This document shows, piece after piece, positions 55,006 through 64,000 of a stretch of DNA of 64,000 nt (positions are counted from its first letter, which is position 1; each line of letters begins with the position of its first letter). The notes under the pieces were generated by a model. The model worked only from the letters and a program-made list of their open reading frames with translations. It had not been told where the DNA came from and did not search any database. The position numbers and the translations under genes were made by a program. The stretch is from assembly GCA_039621445.1 (NCBI GenBank), contig CP154955.1, positions 46,957,540-47,021,539 on the forward strand. Direction: 5' to 3'. Source of the stretch: Euglena gracilis (taxonomy: Eukaryota; Euglenida; Euglenophyceae; Euglenales).

Positions 55006-56260
55006 GGGGGTCGCTGAGCTCATATCCCTTTATGGGTAAGAGCGAAGCTTACCACCGGGGAAAAGGGGGGGTCCAACCCCCCCCCCCCCCCCGGGTTCGA
55101 GCAACCTCGGGAACCGGCAGATTATCACCATGACCCTGGGCCGGTTCCCGGATTTTTTTTTCTTCAGTCACGAGCGACTGGATTTCGAGTTTCCGAATCA
55201 CCTCCGTTTGACCCCCAACTCCCCGCTAGGCCCGAGTTATTCAGCCGCGAAGGAGTCCAAACTGGGTAGGATTGGCCCGCCCCCCCCCCCTTCCGGATCT
55301 GCCATTTCGCCGGGGTCCAGAAATTGGTCAAAAAATTGATTTTTCGAAAATATCTCGAGAAAACCTTTCCGGAAATGCCGGTCTGACGAAATGTGCCCCC
55401 GGAGGCCCTCTATCCCCCCCCATTCGCCGTTTTGGCCGCCGACACGCCTGGCACGTGTTCCGGCGCGCTTTTGCAGCCCAAGATGGCCATTTTGGGGTGT
55501 TTTTTTGGGGCTATTTTTGGGCCAAAAAAAAATCGGTATCTCTCGGCAATGAAGCAAAATCAAAAAAGATGTCCGGAGAGCAAAAATGAAGCCCTTGGAA
55601 TGCCCTATCCAACCATGGTTTACTTTCCCCCCAACTCTTCTTGTAGCCCGAGTTATGGCCATTTTTCGGCCAATTTTGGCCCGTTTCAGGGGCCATTTTT
55701 GGACTGTTTTCGCGGTCAAAAATCCATGTTTCCAAAATATCTCGGAAATGAAGCAAAATCAAAGGGAAGTCCGAGACCTAAATTGAAGCCATTACAATGC
55801 CCTATCCAACGATATTTTGATTTCCACGCAACTCCCCGCCCACCTACGGCCATTTTTCGGCCAATTATGGTCATTTTGTACAGTTTTGGCCTGTTTGACC
55901 TGGCCATTGTCGGCCATTTTGGGGTCAAAAGAGTGGGGAAAAAAACCGGAAAAAATGGCCCGAAACGATGTTTTTGGCCTCCCAGGCCTAGAAAACCTGC
56001 TTTTGAGCCAACAAATGAGCGTATTTCAACCCCCGGCGCCCCAAAACTTACGGAGTTTGGTCAAAAACGGTTCAAAAAATTAGGGAAAAAATCGAATTTT
56101 TTTGTCCGAAACCATGTTTTTTTTGGCCTCCCGGACTCAGAAAAGCTGTTTTTGAGCCGAAAATGAGCGTTTTTTTTTGACCCCCCCCCCTGCGCCCCGC
56201 TTTGGTCCTCAAACCTATGGAGTTTGGGTCAAAAACGGGTCGAAAAAGTCGAAAAAAATC
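55006..56260 (-). mobile_element. U element, one-ended inverted copy
   Basis: Begins GGTCGCTGAGCTCATATCCC and contains GTAAGAGCGAAGCTTACC, R1 units (55190-55870) and 165-bp-type monomers (55930-56260). No second terminus found. Confidence 0.6.
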
Positions 56261-56622
56261 CAAGAAAACGGGTATGCGGTATATGGGGGGGGTTAACATT
56301 TCAGAAATTACTGTAAAATCACCGAAAGTTAATGTTAATTGCTGGTGTGTAATTTGTAAATTATAAATTATGCGGGGGGGGGGGGATATGACGGAGGGTG
56401 CATTTGGAAACCTCAGCTCGTGCAAACGTTCACGGTCGCATTTTAAGAATTTTCTCACAGGACTAAACCCCCCGAATCCCCACAGTATTTTGCCACTTTA
56501 GGGAAGTTTGGGGTCATTTGGGGGGTCGGATTTTCACCAAGAATTCCTTAACTTATAAACACCCCATTTATAACCCCTTCCTTCGGCCGACCAACCAAAC
56601 CAGGTCTTATGAAAACAACAAA

Positions 56623-56846
56623 TTAACCCCCCCAAATAACCTGGCGGGGTGCCAATTTATTGAAACCATCTTTTTGGCCTTCCCCCCTGCCAGATTATTT
56701 GGTCCCTTTTTTCACCGTCGTCAGCTGCTTTTGCCTTAAAATGGGGTGCCAAGTCACTGGAGCAATCTTTTTTTTCCTGCCCCCCCGCCAAGTTATTCGA
56801 CCACTGCCAGGAGCAAGGCCAGGAGCAGGTTATTTGGGGGGGGGGG
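56623..56846. mobile_element. Poly-C/poly-G inverted-repeat element
   Basis: TTAACCCCCCCAAATAACCT faces AGGTTATTTGGGGGGGG. Internal 'ctgcc..c..cca(a/g)(a/g)ttatt' units recur. Same terminal style as 50376-50869. Confidence 0.55.
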
Positions 56847-57329
56847 CGCGGGTTTAGTACCTTTCCCAGACCCTCAAAAATGAAAATGAGCGGCATTCAA
56901 TTCCATATATCGCTCCACCAGACATCCAAAATCGGTCATTTTCAACATGTGTTGTAACACCAATAACTCATCCGCAACTGTCAATTCTGAGCAGCACGAC
57001 CACGTCAGATGCACTGCTGGCAATACCCCATGCCGCTTGCGATGGAGAAAAAACACAACCTGTGGGTGAAGTGTGGGAGAAGTGACAACACACATTTTGT
57101 TGAAGGTTCCAGTCGTGATTTTGGTTTGGAACGTGAATTCGAACCGTCCGTGAATAGAACCTTCGTCGCAATTTTTCATACATTCAAAAAAATTTCGGCC
57201 GAGGCTGTCTGCGGGTTTAGGGTTTTCGTCAAAAATGTCGATATGCGCAGTTGCCCACATTGACAAAGAAGAAAAGCTTAAGTGCGAGATGCGCCTCCTG
57301 AGCTTCACCCCCTGGGGGGTTGACAGAAA

Positions 57330-57545
57330 ATCGGCAAAGTCAATGAGCCCCGAAGATTTTGGATAAAAACTTGGCCACTTTTTCTCACACTTGGGGCTGG
57401 TTTTCTCTGGATCCCAGAGTGGCCGACCCCCATCCCAGGGAAATGACTGAGTGATTTACCAAAATAGGAAATGAAAGAAAGAAAGAAGTGACTGGTTTTG
57501 GGAGAGGGGTAGTGATCCCCTCCCACGGGTTGTTAAAAAAAACTG
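57330..57545. mobile_element. Degenerate family B fragment
   Basis: 'agtgactggttttggg', C/G blocks, 'gattttggataaaaacttggcc' and a right end 'aactgtatgc'. Heavily decayed. Confidence 0.4.
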
Positions 57546-57602
57546 TATGCTGGAGGCAGTCCCCTTGGACTCACTGCGTCACCACCAAACACCAGAAAAC
57601 AG

Positions 57603-57796
57603 GAATGACGCCGAAAGCATCACTCCATCCACGCAATAATTTGTGCATGTGCATCGAGGACCCACGCATCGGTGCTTTGGTTCTGCAGGAGTCGTTTGGG
57701 CCGAAGATCCCTCTGAGGGTCGGCCCCCACGGGACGCACAACTCCAAACCTTTCCCCTTGCTGGACATCACTATCAAGGGCACCGTCACTCAGCAG
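57603..57796 (+). CDS. VIT-domain-like gene, exon V1
   Basis: The frame reads NNLCMCIEDPRIGALVLQES, then GPKIPLRVGPHGTHNSKPFP and LLDITIKGTVTQQ, ending at CAG|GTTTGT. The last part fits the first strands of a VIT domain ('pl-diti-g-v'). VIT precedes VWA in inter-alpha-trypsin inhibitor heavy chains and VWA5A-like proteins. The start after AAAACAG is one choice; a start codon was not identified. It ends in phase 0 while V2 needs one base, so another exon or boundary lies between. Confidence 0.45.
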
Positions 57797-58918
57797 GTTT
57801 GTTTTAGACCTATCTGCGATTGTGGTGATTATGCATGTTTATGCGAAAAAGCCTGGTTTATTTGTGTGTGTCTGTGCATGAGTTCTTTATTGTTAAACGA
57901 GATATTTTGGCATTTTTTTTTTGTTGGGGTTGGGGTAGGTGTTGGCCTGACCTTTTGGCGGGACTGGATTGATGCATGTTGTGTTTGTATTGGCTTCTCA
58001 AGCTCCGCTTTGAACAATTAAGGGCAAGGTGGAAGTTTCTCATCCAGCAGGCATCCAGTATCACCCCCGGGGGGGGTGATACTGGACCCCACCCGACACT
58101 GGAGTTAATCTGGGGAAAGTGATGGACGCAGGGTTAGGGTTAGGACTGTCCGGCCTTTCCGGTTCAACCACACTCCCCTCCCCAACTGCCTGCCTGCCTC
58201 GCCTGCGGGCCTAATAACCCATAACGCCGGAAGGGCCGGACGGTGCGTGAACACCCTCACACGTACCTGGCCAGCGTCATCCCAAAGGCAGGGAGGGCCA
58301 AGTCCCTTGTGTGGGCCGACCGTTCGGCGGCCTTTATCTTTCTTTCTCCCTGCCTATCTGCCGCCTTTGGGGATCAAAAGGCCCAGGCCAGGGGGGAGGA
58401 TGCACGTGTCTGGGCCGAACCAGAAGACCGGCCTAACCCTAACCCTTCCCCCTTCCTGACCCCAGGTAAACCCCAATGTAGGGTGGGGTCCAGTGTCAGC
58501 AGAGGTGGGCATCCGGTATCGCCCCCCCCCCCCTCGGGGTGTTACTGGATGCCCACCTCTCATCTATTTTGTACAATGAAAAAACGCGAATAAAACATTT
58601 TTGGAAAAAAAGACACCTGTCTACCATCACAACCACCCCCGCCCTGGCTACATTTTGCTGCCTGAACGTAAGCCCCCTCGGGGGGGGGGAGAACAGGGGA
58701 GCCGGGCTGGTTGCAAGTGTGAAAAACACATCATATTTGGACAAAAACATCTCATTGTTTCAATACTGTCCCTGAGAACCCATCAGAAGGGGTCATGCTG
58801 ACACTCATCGACCAGTACAGCTCGCACTGAGCCATGCAAAGTGTGAGACACACCCTGAACCCTGGTTTTGACGAAATAGATTGTTTGTCTATTGGTTAAA
58901 AATGGGGTGAGTTGCCAG
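57797..58918. other. Intron with a long palindrome
   Basis: Holds the palindromic element 58037-58560; otherwise no feature. Confidence 0.5.
58037..58560. repeat. Compound palindrome with TTAGGG in its arms
   Basis: Arms of about 75-120 bp: GCATCCAGTATCACCCCC, GGGTGATACTGGACCCCACC and GTTAATCTGGGG then GGGTTAGGGTTAGG on the left; the right side is the imperfect reverse complement (CCTAACCCTAACCC, CCCCAGGTAAAC, GGTGGGGTCCAG, GTGTTACTGGATGC). Within each arm is a further hairpin (58047-58086; 58498-58560). GTCCGGCC and GGCCGGAC form an inner pair. Confidence 0.8.
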
Positions 58919-59055
58919 CCATTGGAAGAAAGTGTTTGTTTATGCGACCGTCCAGGAGGAGCCGGACTGCTTTGTCTCTCGGACCGTCATCACGTACACC
59001 TTCCAGAACACGTTCCGCGAGGCCGAGCTGTGGTTTCCCATTCAGGAACTGACAG
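58919..59055 (+). CDS. VIT-domain-like gene, exon V2
   Basis: From TTGCCAG to ACAG|GTGTGG. Reads WKKVFVYATVQEEPDCFVSR, then TVITYTFQNTFREAELWFPI and QELT. The core 'v-YtFqN-f-eAelwFPi-el' is the hallmark of the VIT domain, where an N and an E/A precede a FPL/FPI strand. It ends with one base of a codon, which V3 completes to glycine. GC-rich third positions. Confidence 0.6.
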
Positions 59056-59509
59056 GTGTGGGCTTGGAGGTTGTCGAATCCTTTCACAGGTGCTGCTGAT
59101 CATGTGCCACATCTGCCATTTGGTTCACAGCTCTCTCTCAACTGGGTTCATTTATTTTGTTTGGTTTCATCATGTTTCTCAAGCAACACACCTCATTTGT
59201 GTTCTTTTGTACCTCCCCTTTTCGAAGTACCAGCCTTGTCTGTGCAAGCACCACAGAACGGACTGGTTCGACTGAGACAGTATCCTGACTGGGAAAAAGT
59301 CGTTTCATTTTTGAGGTTCATTGCTCAACTTGAAGGCATAGCAAAATTGACAAGCATACCCCACCAACTCCAAAAATTCCTGTTTCCTGATTCCTATCGT
59401 ACATTTTGGCATTTTTGTCATATAAATACACAAGAAAAAGTGCTACTGGGAAGCGTTGGTTCAAAATATTTGCATTGATGTATTTCTCGTTCTCGTCTTC
59501 CACGGCCAG

Positions 59510-59616
59510 GGGCGATGTCCGTCACCATGACGGTCAACGGACAGGAGACTCACTCAAAGACGGTGTATGAGCAGGCACCCAACGGCACCCCGCCGCACCT
59601 CAAAATGCCGCCTCAG
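59510..59616 (+). CDS. VIT-domain-like gene, exon V3
   Basis: From CACGGCCAG to CCTCAG|GTGTTT. Reads GAMSVTMTVNGQETHSKTVY then EQAPNGTPPHLKMPPQ. It continues VIT after FPI: 'gAms-tmtVnGq-...-k-vYE', comparable with the 'v-f-a-i-gr-i-...-Y-A' segment. The phase with V2 and V4 is consistent (1 and 0). Confidence 0.6.
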
Positions 59617-59868
59617 GTGTTTGTGAGCACAAATGCCATTTTCTGAGGGCCAAAAGTGGACCCGGCACATGGCGTGCAGAGCATATGCATGCGCATATTT
59701 TGTTCGGTGTGTGTCATGTTCACCAGTTCTCCCAAATTCACAGCAACAGCAAAGTGAATTGCTTTGATGCTTGCTTTTTTAATTCCAAGGTCGCCTTAAA
59801 TATGCACTACACCTCTGAATTGTGTGTATGCATGTCCAACCAGATAATCATCGTTTGTTCTTTGGCAG

Positions 59869-59912
59869 GGTATTCCTGGGGACGCTGGAAAGCTGAAGGA
59901 CGGCCACATCAA
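59869..59912 (+). CDS. VIT-domain-like gene, exon V4
   Basis: After TTGGCAG: GIPGDAGKLKDGHI and two bases, up to GTGCCC at 59913. Reading through would hit TAG at 59945-59947, so splicing at this GT is needed if the gene continues. The phase fits V5, whose first base completes the codon. Alternatively this is the last exon of a short protein. Confidence 0.4.
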
Positions 59913-59949
59913 GTGCCCAGCGATGCTCTCTCCTCCCTTTGTTTAGCTC

Positions 59950-60965
59950 GCACAAATAAAATTTCATTCACAATGTATCGCTCACGGCCAACTCCAAACA
60001 AAAATGAACATGCATTGCTTTAGTTTGATTTTTTTTTTGGATTTCGATTTTCGCCCGCTGAGTCTCTGGTCAGCACACACACTGTAATATCCGATTCGGT
60101 TAGCAAACGTTGCGGGGGGGAGGGAGGTGCTGGAACAATGCCCGCTTGCACCACATTTGCATGGCAATTTCTCGTGGTGAATACCTTAATCAGCACTGGC
60201 GTGGGTTTGTCTGCATCACCTGGTGGTGTCCCCTATCCTAATCCCCAGTTCTGCCCCCTTTCCTTCGGCTGGCAAGAGGACGGTTTTCCCATCCGCCGAA
60301 AGCGAGGCTGCCACGCAGGCGACCAACCCCCGGCAAGGAACGGGGCCGAGGCGGGGCCGTCTGTGTTTGTTCCCCCCCCACACGGTGTAACAAGGCGCCG
60401 CTGTGTCCACAACTATTGGCGGGGCGAGGCCCTGGAGGACATGACCCAGAACCCTCCAAACCGTTACCCACCACAAGTCAGGGGGCCAGCCCCCTGGCTG
60501 GCAATCCCACCCCGACCCCCCCCCCCCAGTTGGCAGAGTGAATCCGCCCCAATTCCCCCAGGCCCCAGCTTGCTGGGGCCAACGTCCCCACCCGAATTCC
60601 CAAAGGTCCAGCTGGGCACCATCTTTTACACCTTTTTTTTTTACCATTGTCCAATACTATCACAAAATGATAATTTCCCGTGTGTTTCTCCTCCTCTTGT
60701 GCTGCTTTTGCGGCGGCCATCGGGGCTTCCTTGGAGGGGGGGGGGTGTCACTTTGGTCGACAAATCAAAGCCCAGAGTTTTTGTATTTAGGGGGGGCGGG
60801 GCGGTGTTTTGGTGAGTTCAGTGCAAAATTTTGTGAAACAAATCTTTTGAGTGCATAATTATGATTTTGCCACCCTAACGTACCCCCCCAAATGTAATAC
60901 CCCCAAGCATGGCTTTTGGCACTTCTCCTCTCCCGAGGGAGGTGTTCTGCCGCTGAGCCAGACAG
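59950..60965. other. Intron, no exon recognised
   Basis: An AATAAA at 59955 could be a polyadenylation signal if V4 is terminal. A frame at 60138-60815 is proline-rich and open, without motif. G runs and CCCCAG tracts are present. Confidence 0.35.
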
Positions 60966-61051
60966 CCGGACCACGCTGGTGGTGGATTACGAGTTCCTCG
61001 TGCCCCCCGTCGGAGTGCAGCTGCACTCCTGGATCCTACTCAGGCCCCCTC
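60966..61051 (+). CDS. VIT-domain-like gene, exon V5
   Basis: After GACAG: RTTLVVDYEFLVPPVGVQLH then SWILLRPP, with GT at 61052 (others follow inside the GT repeat). In VIT proteins the domain is followed by a strand such as '-v-v-Y-e-l-...-f-lP'. The phase with V4 is consistent. Confidence 0.45.
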
Positions 61052-61139
61052 GTCAGATCTGTCTGCATGTGTGTGTGTGTGTGAATGAGATTCTCTGTGT
61101 GTATCATTGTCTGTGCATTGTCTTGTGTATGTCATCGTG

Positions 61140-61261
<122 letters not shown>

Positions 61262-61281
61262 CATTTACCCCCAATCGTCAG

Positions 61282-61459
61282 CCCCAACCCTCGCGGCCTG
61301 CCCCCGCCCCTCAGCCTCATGCCCAAGGCGCCCTCCTCGCTGCAGCTGACCCTCCACCCCCTGAAGCCCATCACCACCATCGAGTGCTCCAACCTGCCCA
61401 AGGCCCTGCGCGTGGCCCGCCAGGAGCGGACGGTGGAGGTCAGCCTTGGCAACCTCGAG
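61282..61459 (+). CDS. VIT-domain-like gene, exon V6
   Basis: After CGTCAG, in the GC3-rich frame: SPNPRGLPPPLSLMPKAPSS, then LQLTLHPLKPITTIECSNLP and KALRVARQERTVEVSLGNLE, before GT at 61460. The pattern 'l-l-l-...-I-...-s-...-v-...-rtveVsL' is what follows VIT and precedes VWA in VWA5A-like proteins. The phase with V5 is not resolved and needs a different GT in the repeat. No VWA exon (DxSxS) is seen before the window ends. Confidence 0.55.
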
Positions 61460-61579
61460 GTCTGGCACTCCCCTGTTGTGTGCCGAGCAGCAAGGGCCAA
61501 GGTTTCCTTTTTGTTAACCCACTGAGAGCCGCCTCTGAAGGACTACCCGTGCCCTGTAGGCCTGGAAAGGGTCCCCCAC

Positions 61580-61874
61580 CAGGCTTCTTTTTAAGTCACC
61601 TGCCCCCCCCCCCCCCCCGGGGGAGGGGGGTGGGTGGGTGGGTCCGGGCCGCCCCCCCCCCCCCCCCGGGGGGGGGGGGGGTCCCGCGCCGGAGGCGCTG
61701 GGTATACCTTTTCGGCGCGAAGCGCCGAAATTTTTTGAAAATTGCCTTTAACGGGCCCGATTTTGGGGGGGGTCCCCCCCCCCCCCCCCCCCCCCCCCTC
61801 GGGGGGGGTCCCGCGCCACCCTGGGTGGGGGGTACCCCCCCCTCCCCCCCCCGGGGGTCTTAAAAAGAAGCCTG
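61580..61874. mobile_element. hAT-like MITE, 295 bp, young-looking
   Basis: TSD TCCCCCAC at 61572-61579 and 61875-61882. CAGGCTTCTTTTTAAG is present at both ends without mismatch. Four C(n)/G(n) blocks and the hairpin TTCGGCGC-GAA-GCGCCGAA (61711-61729) plus GCGCCGGAGGCGC. Confidence 0.92.
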
Positions 61875-62034
61875 TCCCCCACTCAATAGGTCCCCCGGAT
61901 TTGAAATGGGTTCAAGTCCACAACACCAACACCCTTTTTTAAAAAAAATCATTTTTCACGGAGCACCTACCGTCTGTGTATATGTGTTATATGTGTGGTG
62001 CGTGCGCAGTGTGTGCATGCGTGTGTGCATGTGT

Positions 62035-62058
62035 GCGCGCGTGCGTGCATGGGTGCGC

Positions 62059-62089
<31 letters not shown>

Positions 62090-62113
62090 TGTGTGTGCTT
62101 GTGTGTCTGTGTG

Positions 62114-62208
<95 letters not shown>

Positions 62209-62210
62209 AC
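62035..62210 (+). repeat. (GT)n with CGCG block
   Basis: GCGC units then about 60 GT units. Confidence 0.97.
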
Positions 62211-62649
62211 GCGCCCCATTGGCTTTGTGGTTGGACCTCTCTGTAGCCCTGTCCTCAGAGGAGAGGTATGAGGTGTGAGTGGAGAGGGAACCCCCAAATC
62301 TATTTGCTGGTGGGTTGTTCTTAAACATCGCAGCACACCATTCGTTTTTGGGTGGCAACGCCCCAAGTGGTGCAGATTGCGCATTTTCCAAGTTGAGAAA
62401 AAAGGTGGGTTTCCTTTTTTTTTGTATCCTGGGCCTCTCACCTCTGCCATGTCCACTGTCTGAACACAGTTTGAAAAGGCTCACCTGCCAACCAAAGGGG
62501 ATAAGAAAAATAACGGTCCCACAAATCCTGGCGGTGGAATGAAGGGGAAATCACAGTCAATTCAGTGTTCTACCTAAAATGGGGGGATTCATTTCACATT
62601 TTTTACCTTTTTCTTTGGCTCCCAGCAAATCTGGAATCCTAAGTTTTGG

Positions 62650-62745
62650 TTACCTTAGCCTCCGAGGAGGCTCCGTGGAGGCTCCGCGGAGGCTGGTTAC
62701 CTTGGAGCCTCCGCGGAGCCTCCGCGGAGGCTCCTCAGAGGTAAC
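62650..62745. repeat. CCTCCGCGGAGG palindrome cluster
   Basis: Six or more copies of GCCTCCGCGGAGGC or near variants, bounded by GGTTACCTT and AGGTAACC in opposite orientation. Part of the unit (GGCTCCACGGAGGC) recurs at 62912 in similar flanking sequence. Confidence 0.8.
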
Positions 62746-63233
62746 CACTGTTGTACACAGGCCATGTCTGGCACAGCACCGTGCACCCTGGCATTTCCTG
62801 CAGCACTTCTTAATTTGCACTTTGCACCGTGCACGTCCGCCGACATTCTGCTTTTCTCAGATGCTTTGACAAGTTCTCCTTTAGTTATATTTACCTGAAT
62901 TTGTCGTGAATGAGGCTCCACGGAGGCAACCAATTGTGTACGCGGGCCACGTCTGAAAAAGAAATAGGAAAAAATATTTTACGGGTTGGTGCCAGTCTCC
63001 CTCCACACCCCTTCCCACTAGCCCACACTGATGCCCAGAGGAAAAGGAATTTTATTTAGTTTTTTCTCCCCCATCTGCACAAAAAAGAAACACATTTCAC
63101 CCCCATTTTTGCCATACATCTAAATAAAATATTTCAATTTTGTTTAGATTCCAACACCGCCCACATCGCCACAAAAAGCAAAACTTTCCCCTTCTCACAC
63201 ACCCCCATCCTCCCATTTGCCAAAAAAAAAACC

Positions 63234-63429
<196 letters not shown>

Positions 63430-63610
63430 AGTGAAGACAAAAATTACGGAGACAAAAATTATGGGGAAAAAATTACGGGAAAAAATTATGGGAAAATTTT
63501 GCTTTTGAAAAAATTAATTATGGGAAGGTTTTCATTTTGGAAGACAACAGTTTTTTTCCTTTGTTTTCTTTTTGAGCGAAAACACCTTTTGAAAATGTTT
63601 TTTTTGCAGA

Positions 63611-63770
63611 TCTTTTTTGCAATGGACTCCATGGCATTGCCCCGTACAGTTTTGCAAGAAGTCTCCGAATCACGTGGGAGTCGGACAATCTGGGATAACA
63701 CATATACCAAAGTTGTGACCGACTGGGATCTCCTTCAACATTGGGTCAGCAGAAGGTGTTCAATAAATGC
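63611..63770 (+). other. Possible exon near the window end
   Basis: After TTTTTTGCAG it reads IFFAMDSMALPRTVLQEVSE, then SRGSRTIWDNTYTKVVTDWD and LLQHWVSRRC. A good acceptor and protein-like text but no family match. Confidence 0.25.
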
Positions 63771-64000
63771 AAGTAATAAGAGTAATAATAAGGAGAAAGA
63801 TTCAGAGTTTTTGGCAGGCTTTTGGATAGGGATATTTGTGTGTGGTGACCATGTCTGTGATGGTTGCTTTTCTGACCACACCTCTGCAGTTTGCCCCATT
63901 TAGACCTTGGACAGTGTTCTCTGTCCATTGGGATTTTCACTCTTTGGTTTGTGTTTTGCGAACCTCTTTAGAGTCACCACATATGAAGGGCGTAGGAAAG

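Noticed and set aside
58130-58452. TTAGGG/CCCTAA runs as a telomere
   Set aside because: Only two to three units each, placed symmetrically in a palindrome in an intron, not a terminal array.
60138-60815. 225-residue ORF as a gene
   Set aside because: Proline-rich and crossed by C runs, lies in an intron of the VIT-like gene, no motif or conservation within the window.

Overview
The window reads as nuclear DNA of a eukaryote. Recognisable coding pieces are short, have very GC-rich third codon positions, mostly end at GT and begin after AG, and sit in long introns. Non-coding DNA is full of G/C homopolymers, microsatellites (ACAT, GTAT, GT, GGGT) and short inverted-repeat elements. No bacterial operon, rRNA, CRISPR or intact transposase gene was found. 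I cannot name the lineage. Two short TTAGGG runs occur inside a palindrome but are not a telomere.

The main genic structure is a head-to-tail duplication. About eleven coding-like blocks occur in the same order on the + strand in copy 1 (about 6.0-24.2 kb) and copy 2 (about 30.7-51.2 kb), usually 24-27 kb apart. Several blocks (B, C, D, E, G) read as pieces of an EamA/DMT-type (drug/metabolite transporter, ten-helix) membrane carrier. Copy 2 has three blocks interrupted by extra DNA, both copies of block E meet an in-frame stop, and other frame or splice differences suggest that at least one copy is decaying. A terminal exon of unknown family ends at 27.58 kb. A possible membrane-anchored exon lies just before copy 2 (29.85 kb).

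From 57.6 to 61.5 kb a second multi-exon gene on the + strand resembles a VIT domain (the domain that precedes VWA in inter-alpha-trypsin-inhibitor heavy-chain-like and VWA5A-like proteins). Most of its splice phases fit. At 48.9-49.9 kb lies a retroelement-like ORF with two Nab2-type CCCH fingers whose 3' tail matches a SINE-like repeat found at four other places.

The dominant biology is mobile DNA. At least twelve short non-autonomous elements can be delimited to the base by terminal inverted repeats beginning CAG (mostly CAGG) and 7-8 bp target duplications, as in the hAT superfamily; two more are probable. Three are nested or inserted in other repeats, and in two cases the empty site is visible elsewhere in the window. 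Several families share one layout: A/T-rich subterminal stretch, C(n)G(n) palindromes and a GGCGC-type hairpin whose arms vary but stay paired. None of the delimited insertions is shared by the two gene copies, so most activity postdates the gene duplication.
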